From Diplolepis rosae (taxonomy: Eukaryota; Arthropoda; Insecta; Hymenoptera; Diplolepididae), in NCBI GenBank assembly GCA_030998225.1, contig JAPYXD010000715.1, positions 5,460,501 through 5,524,500 on the forward strand: 64,000 bases of DNA, given 5' to 3'. Each line of letters begins with the position of its first letter. The stretch's first letter is position 1. The position numbers and the translations under genes were made by a program. The notes beneath the pieces are model-generated. The model did not search any database. It had not been told where the DNA came from and was given only the letters and a program-made list of their open reading frames with translations. This document shows, one piece after another, positions 1-12,716 of the stretch.

Positions 1-86
1 TGTCAGCCGGGTATCTCAACATTGGGTTCGCAGCTTGATTTCCCGTAGGAAAAATATATTATAAACGGCTAGACTAATGTATTTAA

Positions 87-1630
87 TTTTAGAATGACGG
101 GGCAGTAGAAATACCTTTTGGCCATTTTAATGTTTAGCTATCATCTTAACTGCCCTGAAGAAGCAGTACTTTTAGCACATGGACAACTACATATCATTTT
201 TAGAATGCTGGAATCTCTAAAATACCACCCAGTTATCATAGATTTCAGTTCTCAGCTCTATTTCCCTTTGGAACATGTGTTTTCAGCACATGAAGTACTA
301 GACATAATTTTTAGTCTGTCGAAACTTCAGAAATATCAGCTGGGTATCTTAGATTTGGGTTCCCAGCTTGACTTCCCGTAGGAAAAATATATTATTATCA
401 GCTAGTCTAATGTATTTAATTTTAGAATGACGGGACAGTAGAAATAACATTTTGCAACCTTAATGTTTAGCTCTCATCTTTACTTCCCGGAAGAAGCAGT
501 ATTTTCAGCACATAAAATACTAGACATAATTTTTAGGATGTCAAGCAAAAATATCAGCCGGCTATCTCAACATTGGGTTTCCAGCTTGATTTCCAGTAGG
601 AAAAATATAGTATAAAAAGCTAGATTTCAGAATTTAATTATAGAATGACGTGACAGTAGAAATACCTTTTGGCCATTTTAATGTTTAGCTCTCATCTTAA
701 CTTCCCTGACGAAGCCGTATTTTTAGCACCTGGACTACTGTATATCATTTTTAGAATGCTGGAATCCCTAAAATACCACCCAGTTATCATACATTTCAGT
801 TATCAGCTCTAGTTCCCTTGGGAACATGTGTTTTCAGCACATGGAGTACTAGACATAATTTTTAGGATGTCGAGACAGAAATGTCAGCCGGGTATCTCAA
901 CATTGGGTTCCCAGCTTGAATTCCCGTAGGAAAAATATATTATAAACGGCTAGACTAATGTATTAAATTTTAGAATGACGGGACAGTAGAAATACCATTT
1001 GTCCATCTTAATGTTTAGCTATCATCTTAACTGCCCTGAAGAAGCAGTACTTTTAGCACATGGACAACTACATATCATTTTTAGAATGCTGGAATCTCTA
1101 AAATACCACCCAGTTATCATAGATTTCAGTTCTCAGCTCTAGTTACCTTTGGAACATGTGTTTTCAGCACATGAAGTACTAGACATAATTTTTAGTCTGT
1201 CGAAACTTCAGAAATATCAGCTGGGTATCTTAGATTTGGGTTCTATGCTTGACTTCCCGTAGGAAAAATATATTATAAACCGCTAGTCTCCTGAATTTAA
1301 TTTTAGAATGACGGGACAGTAGAAATACCTTTTGGCCATTTTAGTGTTTAGCTCTCATCTTTACTTCCCTGAAGAAGCAGTATTTTCAGCACATGGACTA
1401 CTGCATATCATTTTTAGAATGCTGGAATCACTAAAATACCACTCAGTTATCATACATTTTAGTTCCTAGCTTAAGTTGCCTTTGGGACATGTATTTTAAG
1501 CACATGGAATACTAGACATAATTTTTAGAATGTCGAGACAGAAATATCAGCCGGGTATCTCAACATTGGGTTCCCAGCTTGAATTCCCGTAGGAAAAATA
1601 TATTATAAACAGCTAGACTAATGTATTTAA
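87..1630 (+). repeat. Five-monomer higher-order unit, copy 1 (~1.544 kb)
   Basis: Monomer starts have spacings 333, 218, 330, 333, 330. The same order with nearly the same lengths follows in the next copy, at an offset of 1544-1546 bp. Monomer 4 (anchor 984, with GGACAACTACATATC and the GTCTGTCGAAACTTCAG C type) and the dimer monomer match best. Monomers 3 and 5 are diverged or converted between copies. Confidence 0.7.
420..637 (+). repeat. Dimeric short monomer (218 bp)
   Basis: This is an A/B hybrid subunit plus C. It begins with the GCAACCTTAATG type of A, crosses to B in the shared GTATTTTCAGCACAT stretch (continuing AAAATACTAGACATAA), then enters C. It carries a private mark, GTCAAGCAAAAATATC, in place of GTCGAGAC. 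That mark recurs in the dimer at 10133-10350. Confidence 0.85.
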
Positions 1631-3178
1631 TTTTAGAATGACGTGACAGTAGAAATACCATTTGTCCATCTTAATGTTTAGCTATCATCTTAACTGCCCT
1701 GAAGAAGCAGTACTTTTAGCACATGGACAACTACATATCATTTTTAGAATGCTGGAATCTCTAAAATACCACCCAGTTATCATAGATTTCAGTTCTCAGC
1801 TCTAGTTACCTTTGGAACATGTGTTTTCAGCACATGAAGTACTAGACATAATTTTTAGTCTGTCGAAACTTCAGAAATATCAGCTGGGTATCTTAGATTT
1901 GGGTTCCCAGCTTGACTTCCCGTAGGAAAAATATATTATAATCAGCTAGACTAATGTATTTAATTTTAGAATGACGTGACAGTAGAAATAACATTTTGCA
2001 ACCTTAATGTTTAGCTCTCATCTTTACTTCCCTGAAGAAGCAGTATTTTCAGCACATAAAATACTAGACATAATTTTTAGGATGTCGAGACAAAAATATC
2101 AGCCGGCTATCTCAACATTGGGTTTCCAGCTTGATTTCCAGTAGGAAAAATATAGTATAAAAAGCTAGATTCCAGAATTTAATTATAGAATGACGTGACA
2201 GTAGAAATACCTTTTGGCCATTTTAGTGTTTAGCTCTCATCTTAACTTCCCTAAAGAAGCAGTATTTTTAGCACCTGGACTACTGTATATCATTTTTAGA
2301 ATGCTGGAATCACTAAAATACCACCCAGTTATCATACATTTTAGTTCCTAGCTCTAAGTTCCCTTTGGGACATGTATTTTAAGCACATGGAGTACTAGAC
2401 ATAATTTTTAGGATGTCGAGACAGAAATGTCAGCCGGGTATCTCAACATTGGGTTCCCAGCTTGAATTCCCGTAGGAAAAATATATTATAAACGGCTAGA
2501 CTAATGTATTAAATTTTAGAATGACGGGACAGTAGAAATACCATTTGTCCATCTTAATGTTTAGCTATCATCTTAACTGCCCTGAAGAAGCAGTACTTTT
2601 AGCACATGGACAACTACATATCATTTTTAGAATGCTGGAATCTCTAAAATACCACCCAGTTATCATAGATTTCAGTTCTCAGCTCTAGTTACCTTTGGAA
2701 CATGTGTTTTCAGCACATGAAGTACTAGACATAATTTTTAGTCTGTCGAAACTTCAGAAATATCAGCTGGGTATCTTAGATTTGGGTTCTATGCTTGACT
2801 TCCCGTAGGAAAAATATATTATAAACAGCTAGTCTCCTGAATTTAATTTTAGAATGACGGGACAGTAGAAATACCTTTTGGCCATTTTAGTGTTTAGCTT
2901 TCAACTTAACTTCCCTGAGGAAGCATAATTTTGTGCACATGGACTACTACATATGATTTTTAGAATGCTGGAATCACTAAAATACCACCCAGTTATCATA
3001 CATTTCAGTTCCCAGCTCTAGTTTCCTTTGGAACATGTGTTTTCAGCACATGAAGTACTAGACATAATTTTTAGAATGTCGAGACTTTAAAAATATCACC
3101 CGGGTATCTAGAAATTGGTTTCCGAGCTTGATTTCCCGTAGGAAAATATATTATAAACAGCTAGACTAATGTATTAAA
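1631..3178 (+). repeat. Five-monomer higher-order unit, copy 2 (~1.548 kb)
   Basis: Spacings are 333, 219, 331, 333, 332, parallel to copy 1. It contains a dimer at 1964-2182. The anchor-2530 monomer is nearly identical to the anchor-984 monomer of copy 1. The last monomer has an A type (TTTCAACTTAAC..GAGGAAGCATAATTTTG) not found in copy 1, so the two copies are not uniformly related. Confidence 0.65.
3034..3052. repeat. Inverted repeat at the end of subunit B: CATGTG-N7-CACATG
   Basis: CATGTG and CACATG are perfect reverse complements around TTTTCAG. This form occurs in the B version with a CATGTGTTTT tail (for example near 280, 830, 1160 and 2700). B versions with CATGTATTTT keep only five pairs. 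It directly follows the TTCC/GGAA dyad, so this B type carries two adjacent dyads. Confidence 0.6.
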
Positions 3179-6100
3179 TTTTAGAATGACGGGACAGTAG
3201 AAATAACATTTTGCAACCTTAATGTTTAGCTCTCATCTTTACTTCCCTGAAGAAGCCGTATTTTTAGCACCTGAACTACTGCATATCATTTTTAGAATGC
3301 TGGAATCACTAAAATACCACTCAGTTATCATACATTTTAGTTCCTAGCTTAATTTGCCTTTGGGACATGTATTTTAAGCTAATGGAGTACTAGACATAAT
3401 TTTTAGGATGTCGAGACAGAAATATCAGCCGGGTATCACAACATTGGGTTTCCAGCTTGATTTCCAGTAGGAAAAATATAGTATAAAAAGCTAGATTCCA
3501 GAATTTAATTTTAGAATGACGTGACAGTAGAAATACCTTTTGGCCATTTTAATGTTTAGCTCTCATCTTAACTTCCCTGAGGAGGCAGTATTTTGAGCAC
3601 ATGGACTGCTACATTTCATTTTTAGAATGCTGGAAACTCTAAAATACCACCCAGTTATCATACATTTCAGTTCTTAGCTCTATTTTCCTTGGGAACATGT
3701 GTTTTCAGCACATGGAGTACTAGACATAATTTTTAGTCTGTCGAAACTTCAGAAATATCAGCTGGGTATCTTAGATTTGGGTTCTATGCTTGACTTCCCG
3801 TAGGAAAAATATATTATAAACAGCTAGTCTCCTGAATTTAATTTTAGAATGACGGGACAGTAGAAATACCTTTTGGCCATCTTAATGTTTAGCTCTCATC
3901 TTAACTTCCCTGAGGAAGCAGTATTTTGTGCACATGGACTACTACATATGATTTTTAGAATGCTGGAATCTCTAAAATACCACCCAGTTATCATACATTT
4001 CAGTTCTCAGCTCTAGTTCCCTTTGGAACATGTATTTTCAGCACATGGAATACTAGACATAATTTTTAGAATGTCGAGACTTTAAAAATATCAGCCGGGT
4101 ATCTCAACATTGGGTTCCCAGCTTGACTTCCCGTAGGAAAAATATGTTATAAACGGCTAGACTAATGTATTAAATTTTAGAATGACGGGACAGTAGAAAT
4201 ACCTTTTGGCCATCTTAATGTTTAGCTCTCATCTTAACTTCCCTGAGGAGGCAGTATTTTGAGCACATGGACTGCTACATTTCATTTTTAGAATGCTGGA
4301 AACTCTAAAATACCACCCAGTTATCATACATTTCAGTTCTTAGCTCTATTTTCCTTGGGAACATGTGTTTTCAGCACATGGAGTACTAGACATAATTTTT
4401 AGTCTGTCGAAACTTCAGAAATATCAGCTGGGTATCTTAGATTTGGGTTCTATGCTTGACTTCCCGTAGGAAAAATATATTATAAACAGCTAGTCTCCTG
4501 AATTTAATTTTAGAATGACGTGACAGTAGAAATACCTTTTGGCCATTTTAATGTTTAGCTCTCATCTTAACTTCCCTAAAGAAGCAGTATTTTCAGCACA
4601 TGGACTACTGCATATCATTTTTAGAATGCTGGAATCACTAAAATACCACTCAGTTATCATACATTTTAGTACCTAGCTTAAGTTGCCTTTGGGACATGTA
4701 TTTTAAGCACATGGAGTACTAGACATAATTTTTAGGATGTCGAGACAGAAATATCAGCCGGCTATCACAACATTGGGTTCCCAGCTTGACTTCCCGTAGG
4801 AAAAATATATTATAAACGGCTAGACTAATGTATTAATTTTTAGAATAACGGGACAGTAGAAATACCTTTTGGCCATCTTAATGTTTAGGTCTCATCTTAA
4901 CTTCCCTGAGGAAGCAGTATTTTGTGCACATGGACTACTACATATGATTTTTAGAATGCTGGAATCTCTAAAATAGCACCCAGTTATCATACATTTTAGT
5001 TCTCAGCTCTAGTTTGCCTTTGGGAACATGTGTTTTAAGCACATGGAGTACTAGACATAATTTTTAGTCTGTTGAAACTTCAGAAATATCAGCTGGGTAT
5101 CTTAGATTTGGGTTCCAGCTTGACTTCCCGTAGGAAAAATATAGTATAAAAAGCTAGATTCCAGAATTTAATTTTAGAATGACGTGACAGTAGAAATACC
5201 TTTTGGCCATTTTAATGTTTAGCTCTCATCTTAACTTCCCTAATGAAGCAGTATTTTCAGCACATGGACTACTGCATATCATTTTTAGAATGCTGGAATC
5301 ACTAAAATACCACTCAGTTATCATACATTTTAGTTCCTAGCTTAAGTTGCCTTTGGGACATGTATTTTAAGCACATGGAGTACTAGACATAATTTTTAGG
5401 ATGTCGAGACAGAAATATCAGCCGGCTATCACAACATTGGGTTTCCAGCTTGATTTCCAGTAGGAAAAATATAGTATAAAAAGCTAGATTCCAGAATTTA
5501 ATTTTAGAATGACGTGACAGTAGAAATACCTTTTGGCCATTTTAATGTTTAGCTCTCATCATAACTTCCCTAAAGAAGCAGTATTTTCAGCACATGGACT
5601 ACTGCATATCATTTTTAGAATGCTGGAATCACTAAAATACCACTCAGTTATCATACATTTTAGTTCCTAGCTTAAGTTGCCTTTGGGACATGTATTTTAA
5701 GCACATGGAGTACTAGACATAATTTTTAGGATGTCGAGACAAAAATATCAGCCGGGTATCTCAACATTGGGTTTCCAGCTTGATTTCCAGTGGAAAAATA
5801 TAGTATAAAAAGCTAGATTCCAGAATTTAATTATAGAATGACGTGACAGTAGAAATACCTTTTGGCCATTTTAATGTTTAGCTCTCAACTTAACTTCCCT
5901 GAGGAAGCAGTATTTTGAGCACATGGACTACTACATTTCATTTTTAGAATGCTGGAATCACTAAAATACCACTCAGTTATCATACATTTTAGTTCCTAGC
6001 TTAAGTTGCCTTTGGGACATGTATTTTAAGCACATGGAGTACTAGACATAATTTTTAGGATGTCGAGACAGAAATATCAGCCGGCTATCACAACATTGGG

Positions 6101-9100
6101 TTTCCAGCTTGATTTCCAGTAGGAAAAATATAGTATAAAAAGCTAGATTCCAGAATTTAATTTTAGAATGACGTGACAGTAGAAATACCTTTTGGCCATT
6201 TTAATGTTTAGCTCTCATCGTAACTTCCCTAAAGAAGCAGTATTTTCAGCACATGGACTACTGCATATCATTTTTAGAATGCTGGAATCACTAAAATACC
6301 ACTCAGTTATCATACATTTTAGTTCCTAGCTTAAGTTGCCTTTGGGACATGTATTTTAAGCACATGGAGTAGTAGACATAATTTTTAGGATGTCGAGACA
6401 GAAATATCAGCCGAGTATCTCAACATTGGGTTCCCAGCTTGACTTCCCGTAGGAAAAATATATTATAAACGGCTAGACTAATGTATTAAATTTTAGAATG
6501 ACGGGACAGTAGAAATACCATTTGTCCATCTTAATGTTTGGCTATCATCTTAACTGCCCTGAAGAAGCAGTACTTTTAGCACATGGACAACTACATATCA
6601 TTTTTAGAATGCTGGAATCTCTAATATACCACCCACTTATCATAGATTTCAGTTCTCAGCTCTAGTTACCTTTGGAACATGTGTTTTCAGCACATGAAGT
6701 ACTAGACATAATTTTTAGTCTGTCGAAACTTCAGAAATATCAGCTGGGTATCTTAGATTTGGGTTCTATGCTTGACTTCCCGTAGGAAAAATATATTATA
6801 AACAGCTAGTCTCCTGAATTTAATTTTAGAATGACGGACAGTAGAAATACCTTTTGGCCATTTTAATGTTTAGCTCTCATCTTAACTTCCCTAAAGAAGC
6901 AGTATTTTCAGCACATGGACTACTGCATATCATTTTTAGAATGCTGGAATCACTAAAATACCACTCAGTTATCATACATTTTAGTTCCTAGCTTAAGTTG
7001 CCTTTGGGACATGTATTTTAAGCACATGGAGTACTAGACATAATTTTTAGGATGTCGAGACAAAAATATCAGCCGGGTATCTCAACATTGGGTTTCCAGC
7101 TTGATTTCCAGTGGAAAAATATAGTATAAAAAGCTAGATTCCAGAATTTAATTATAGAATGACGTGACAGTAGAAATACCTTTTGGCCATTTTAATGTTT
7201 AGCTCTCATCTTAACTTCCCTAAAGAAGCAGTATTTTCAGCACATGGACTACTGCATATCATTTTTAGAATGCTGGAATCACTAAAATACCACTCAGTTA
7301 TCATACATTTTAGTTCCTAGCTTAAGTTGCCTTTGGGACATGTATTTTAAGCACATGGAGTACTAGACATAATTTTTAGGATGTCGAGACAGAAATGTCA
7401 GCTGGGTATCTTAGATTTGGGTTCTATGCTTGACTTCCCGTAGGAAAAATATATTATAAACGGCTAGTCTCCTGAATTTAATTTTAGAATGACGGGACAG
7501 TAGAAATACTTTTTGGCCATCTTAATGTTTAGCTTTCAACTTAACTTCCCTGAGGAAGCATAATTTTGTGCACATGGACTACTACATATGATTTTTAGAA
7601 TGCTGGAATCTCTAAAATACCACCCAGTTATCATACATTTCAGTTCTCGTCTCTAGTTCCCTTTGGAACATGTATTTTCAGCACATGGAATACTAGACAT
7701 AATTTTTAGAATGTCGAGACTTTAAAAATATCAGCCGGGTATCTCAACATTGGGTTCCCAGCTTGACTTCCCGTAGGAAAAATATATTATAAACAGCTAG
7801 TCTCCTGAATTTAATTTTAGAATGACGGGACAGTAGAAATACCTTTTGCCCATCTTAATGTTTAGCTCTCATCTTAACTTCCCTGAGGAAGCAGTATTTT
7901 GTGCACATGGACTACTACATATGAATTTTAGAATGCTGGAATCTCTAAAATAGCACCCAGTTATCATACATTTCAGTTCTCAGCTCTAGTTTCCTTTGGA
8001 ACATGTGTTTTCAGCACATGAAGTACTAGACATAATTTTTAGTCTGTCGAAACTTCAGAAATATCAGCTGGGTATCTTAGATTTGGGTTCTATGCTTGAC
8101 TTCCCGTATGAAAAATATATTATAAACAGCTAGTCTCCTGAATTTAATTTTAGAATGACGGGACAGTAGAAATACCTTTTGGCCATCTTAATGTTTAGCT
8201 TTCAACTTAACTTCCCTGAGGAAGCATAATTTTGTGCACATGGACTACTACATATGATTTTTAGAATGCTGGAATCTCTAAAATACCACCCAGTTATCAT
8301 ACATTTCAGTTCTCGTCTCTAGTTCCCTTTGGAACATGTATTTTCAGCACATGGAATACTAGACATAATTTTTAGAATGTCGAGACTTTAAAAATATCAG
8401 CCGGGTATCTCAACATTGGGTTCCCAGCTTGACTTCCCGTAGGAAAAATATATTATAAACAGCTAGTCTCCTGAATTTAATTTTAGAATGACGGGACAGT
8501 AGAAATACCTTTTGGCCATCTTAATGTTTAGCTTTCAACTTAACTTCCCTGAGGAAGCATAATTTTGTGCACATGGACTACTACATATGATTTTTAGAAT
8601 GCTGGAATCTCTAAAATACCACCCAGTTATCATACATTTCAGTTCTCGGCTCTAGTTCCCTTTGGAACATGTATTTTCAGCACATGGAATACTAGACATA
8701 ATTTTTAGAATGTCGAGACTTTAAAAATATCAGCCGGGTATCTCTACATTGGGTTTCGAGCTTGATTTCCAGTAGGAAAGATATAGTATAAAAAGCTAGA
8801 TTCCAGAATTTAATTATAGAATGACGTGACAGTAGAAATACCTTTTGGCCATTTTAATGTTTAGCTCTCATCTTAACTTCCCTAAAGAAGCAGTATTTTC
8901 AGCACATGGACTACTGCATATCATTTTTAGAATGCTGGAATCACTAAAATACCACTCAGTTATCATACATTTTAGTTCCTAGCTTAAGTTGCCTTTGGGA
9001 CATGTATTTTAAGCACATGGAGTACTAGACATAATTTTTAGGATGTCGAGACAGAAATATCAGCCGGGTATCTCAACATTGGTTTCCAGCTTGATTTCCC

Positions 9101-10132
9101 GTAGGAAAAATATATTATAAAAAGCTAGACTCCAGATTTTAATTTTAGAATGACGTGACAGTAGAAATACCTTTTGGCCATCTTAATGTTTAGCTCTCAT
9201 CTTAACTTCCCTGAAGAAGCAGTATTTTCAGCACATGGACTACTGCATATCATTTTTAGAATGCTGGAATCACTAAAATACCACTCAGTTATCATACATT
9301 TTAGTTCCTAGCTTAAGTTGCCTTTGGGACATGTATTTTAAGCACATGGAGTACTAGACATAATTTTTAGGATGTCGAGACAGAAATATCAGCCGGGTAT
9401 CACAACATTGGGTTTCCAGCTTGATTTCCAGTAGGAAAAATATAGTATAAAAAGCTAGATTCCAGAATTTAATTTTAGAATGACGTGACAGTAGAAATAC
9501 CTTTTGGCCATTTTAATGTTTAGCTCTCATCGTAACTTCCCTAAAGAAGCAGTATTTTCAGCACATGGACTACTGCATATCATTTTTAGAATGCTGGAAT
9601 CACTAAAATACCACTCAGTTATCATACATTTTAGTTCCTAGCTTAAGTTGCCTTTGGGACATGTATTTTAAGCACATGGAGTACTAGACATAATTTTTAG
9701 GATGTCGAGACAGAAATATCAGCCGGGTATCACAACATTGGGTTTCCAGCTTGATTTCCAGTAGGAAAAATATAGTATAAAAAGCTAGATTCCAGAATTT
9801 AATTTTAGAATGACGTGACAGTAGAAATACCTTTTGGCCATTTTAGTGTTTAGCTCTCAACTTAACTTCCCTGAGGAAGCAGTATTTTCAGCACATGGAC
9901 TACTGCATATCATTTTTAGAATGCTGGAATCACTAAAATACCACTCAGTTATCATACATTTTAGTTCCTAGCTTAAGTTGCCTTTGGGACATGTATTTTA
10001 AGCACATGGAGTACTAGACATAATTTTTAGGATGTCGAGACAGAAATGTCAGCCGGGTATCTCAACATTGGGTTCCCAGCTTGAATTCCCGTAGGAAAAA
10101 TATATTATAAACAGCTAGACTAATGTATTTAA
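3179..10132 (+). repeat. Tract of full-length trimeric monomers, mixed variant types
   Basis: There are 21 monomers (anchors 3195 to 9819), all 329-334 bp apart with no dimers. Variants interleave: GAGGAGGCAGTATTTTGAGC at 3582 and 4248 (666 bp apart, i.e. two monomers), the TTTCAACTTAAC..GCATAATTTTG type at about 7530, 8200 and 8530, and the CTTAAGTTGCC B type from about 4680 onward. The monomer at 3179 combines the GCAACC A type, normally found in dimers, with a full B and so is a chimera. Nothing but satellite is present. Confidence 0.85.
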
Positions 10133-10350
10133 TTTTACAATGACGGGACAGTAGAAATAACATTTTGCAACCTTAATGTTTAGCTCTCATCTTTACTTCC
10201 CGGAAGAAGCAGTATTTTCAGCACATAAAATACTAGACATAATTTTTAGGATGTCAAGCAAAAATATCAGCCGGCTATCTCAACATTGGGTTTCCAGCTT
10301 GATTTCCAGTAGGAAAAATATATTATAAAAAGCTAGATTCCAGAATTTAA
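10133..10350 (+). repeat. Dimeric short monomer (218 bp) matching the one at 420
   Basis: This is an A/B hybrid plus C with the same TTCCCGGAAGAAGC and GTCAAGCAAAAATATC marks as the dimer at 420-637, 9.7 kb away. The neighbouring monomers do not match over the same distance. This suggests dispersal of a single monomer by gene conversion, or an old duplication since overwritten. Confidence 0.8.
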
Positions 10351-12001
10351 TTATAGAATGACGTGACAGTAGAAATACCTTTTGGCCATTTTAATGTTTA
10401 GCTCTCATCTTAGCTTCCCTAATGAAGCAGTATTTTCAGCACATGGACTACTGCATATCATTTTTAGAATGCTGGAATCACTAAAATACCACCCAGTTAT
10501 CATACATTTTAGTTCCTAGCTTAAGTTCCCTATGGGACATGTATTTTAAGCACATGGAGTACTAGACATAATTTTTAGGATGTCGAGACAGAAATATCAG
10601 CCGGGTATCTCAACATTGGGTTCCCAGCTTGACTTCCCGTAGGAAAAATATATTATAAACGGCTAGACTAATGTATTAAATTTTAGAATGACGGGACAGT
10701 AGAAATAACATTTTGCAACCTTAATGTTTAGCTCTCATCTTTACTTCCCTGAAGAAGCAGTACTTTTAGCACATGGACAACTACATATCATTTTTAGAAT
10801 GCTGGAATCTCTAATATACCACCCACTTATCATAGATTTCAGTTCTCAGCTCTAGTTACCTTTGGAACATGTGTTTTCAGCACATGAAGTACTAGACATA
10901 ATTTTTAGTCTGTCGAAACTTCAGAAATATCAGCTGGGTATCTTAGATTTGGGTTCTATGCTTGACTTCCCGTAGGAAAAATATATTATAAACAGCTAGT
11001 CTCCTGAATTTAATTTTAGAATGACGTGACAGTAGAAATACCTTTTGGCCATTTTAATGTTTAGCTCTCATCTTAACTTCCCTGAAGAAGCAGTATTTTC
11101 AGCACATGGACTACTGCATATCATTTTTAGAATGCTGGAATCACTAAAATACCACTCAGTTATCATACATTTTAGTTCCTAGCTTAAGTTGCCTTTGGGA
11201 CATGTATTTTAAGCACATGGAGTACTAGACATAATTTTTAGGATGTCGAGACAGAAATATCAGCCGGGTATCTCAACATTGGGTTTCCATCTTGATTTCC
11301 AGTAGGAAAAATATAGTATAAAAAGCTAGATTCCAGAATTTAATTTTAGAATGACGTGACAGTAGAAATACCTTTTGGCCATTTTAATGTTTAGCTCTCA
11401 TCTTAACTTCCCTAAAGAAGCAGTATTTTCAGCACATGGACTACTGCATATCATTTTTAGAATGCTGGAATCACTAAAATACCACTCAGTTATCATACAT
11501 TTTAGTTCCTAGCTTAAGTTGCCTTTGGGACATGTATTTTAAGCACATGGAGTACTAGACATAATTTTTAGGATGTCGAGACAGAAATATCAGCCGGGTA
11601 TCTCAACATTGGGTTCCCAGCTTGAATTTCCCGTAGGAAAAATATATTATAAACGGCTAGACTAATGTATTAATTTTAGAATGACGTTACAGTAGAAATA
11701 CCTTTTGGCCATCTTAATGTTTAGCTCTCATCTTAACTTCCCTGAAGAAGCCGTATTTTCAGCACATGGACTACTGCATATCATTTTTAGAATGTTGGAA
11801 TCACTAAAATACCACTCAGTTATCATACATTTTAGTTCCTAGCTTAAGTTCCCTTTGGGACATGTATTTTAAGCACATGGAGTACTAGACATAATTTTTA
11901 GGATGTCGAGACAGAAATATCAGCCGGGTATCTCAACATTTGGTTCAGCTTGACTTCCCGTAGGAAATATATATTATAAAAAGCTAGACTCCAGAATTTA
12001 A
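10351..12001 (+). repeat. Trimeric monomers, mixed types
   Basis: There are five full-length monomers (anchors 10367, 10697, 11030, 11360, 11690), spaced 328-333 bp. The one at anchor 10697 is again a chimera: a GCAACC-type 5' end joined to a full A-B-C body. Only satellite is present. Confidence 0.85.
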
Positions 12002-12333
12002 TTTTAGAATGACGTGACAGTAGAAATACCTTTTGGCCATTTTAATGGTTAGCTCTCATCTTAACTTCCCTGAACGAAGCCGTATTTTTAGCACCTGGAC
12101 TACTGCATATCATTTTTAGAATGCTGGAATCACTAAAATACCACTCAGTTATCATACATTTTAGTTCCTCAGCTCTAGTTGCCTTTGGGAACATGTATTT
12201 TAAGCACATGGAGTACTAGACATAATTTTTAGGATGTCGAGACAGAAATTTCAGCGGGGTATCTCATAATTGGGTTCGCAGCTTGATTTCCCGTAGGAAA
12301 AATATATTATAAACGGCTAGACTAATGTATTAA
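12002..12333 (+). repeat. Union-type monomer (contains bases of two variants side by side)
   Basis: Several sites look like two alternative variants written one after the other. CCCTGAACGAAGCC combines GAAGAAGCC and GACGAAGCC. AGTTCCTCAGCTCTAGTTGCC combines the TTCCTAGCTTAAGTTGCC and TTCTCAGCTCTAGTT types. GGGAACATG combines GGGACATG and GGAACATG. It lies directly before a deletion-type patch. Recombination could give one such site, but several in one monomer suggests consensus error. Confidence 0.6.
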
Positions 12334-12716
12334 TTTTAGAATGACGTGACAGTAGAAATACCTTTTGCATCTTAATGTTTAGCTCTCATCTTAACTTCCC
12401 TGAAGAAGCAGTATTTTTAGCACATGGACTACTACATATCATTTTTAGAATGCTGGAATCACTAAAATACCACCCAGTTATCATAGCAGCTCTAATTATA
12501 AAATACTAGACTGGGTATCTTAGATTTGGGTTCCCAGCTTGACTTTTTAGAAATAACATTTTGCAACCTTAATGTTTAGATGAATTTTCAGCACATAAAA
12601 TACTAGACATAATTTTTAGGAAGACAAAAATATCAGCCGGCTATCTCAACATTGGGTTTCCAGCTTGATTTCCAGTAGGAAAAATATAGTATAAAAAGCT
12701 AGATTCCAGAATTTAA
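12334..12716 (+). repeat. Disturbed patch: monomer tail plus collapsed dimer with many small deletions
   Basis: The anchor-12350 monomer loses most of B after TTATCATAG (about 12485) and is followed by a fragmentary C, then a dimer lacking its normal start and much of its middle (12541-12620). Every remaining base still matches satellite; only deletions are seen. Normal trimers resume at 12717. Confidence 0.7.

Noticed and set aside
118..381. Open reading frame of 87 codons on +
   Set aside because: It lies wholly inside one satellite monomer and opens only because the usual TAG in subunit B is changed. The equivalent frame is closed in nearly all other monomers.
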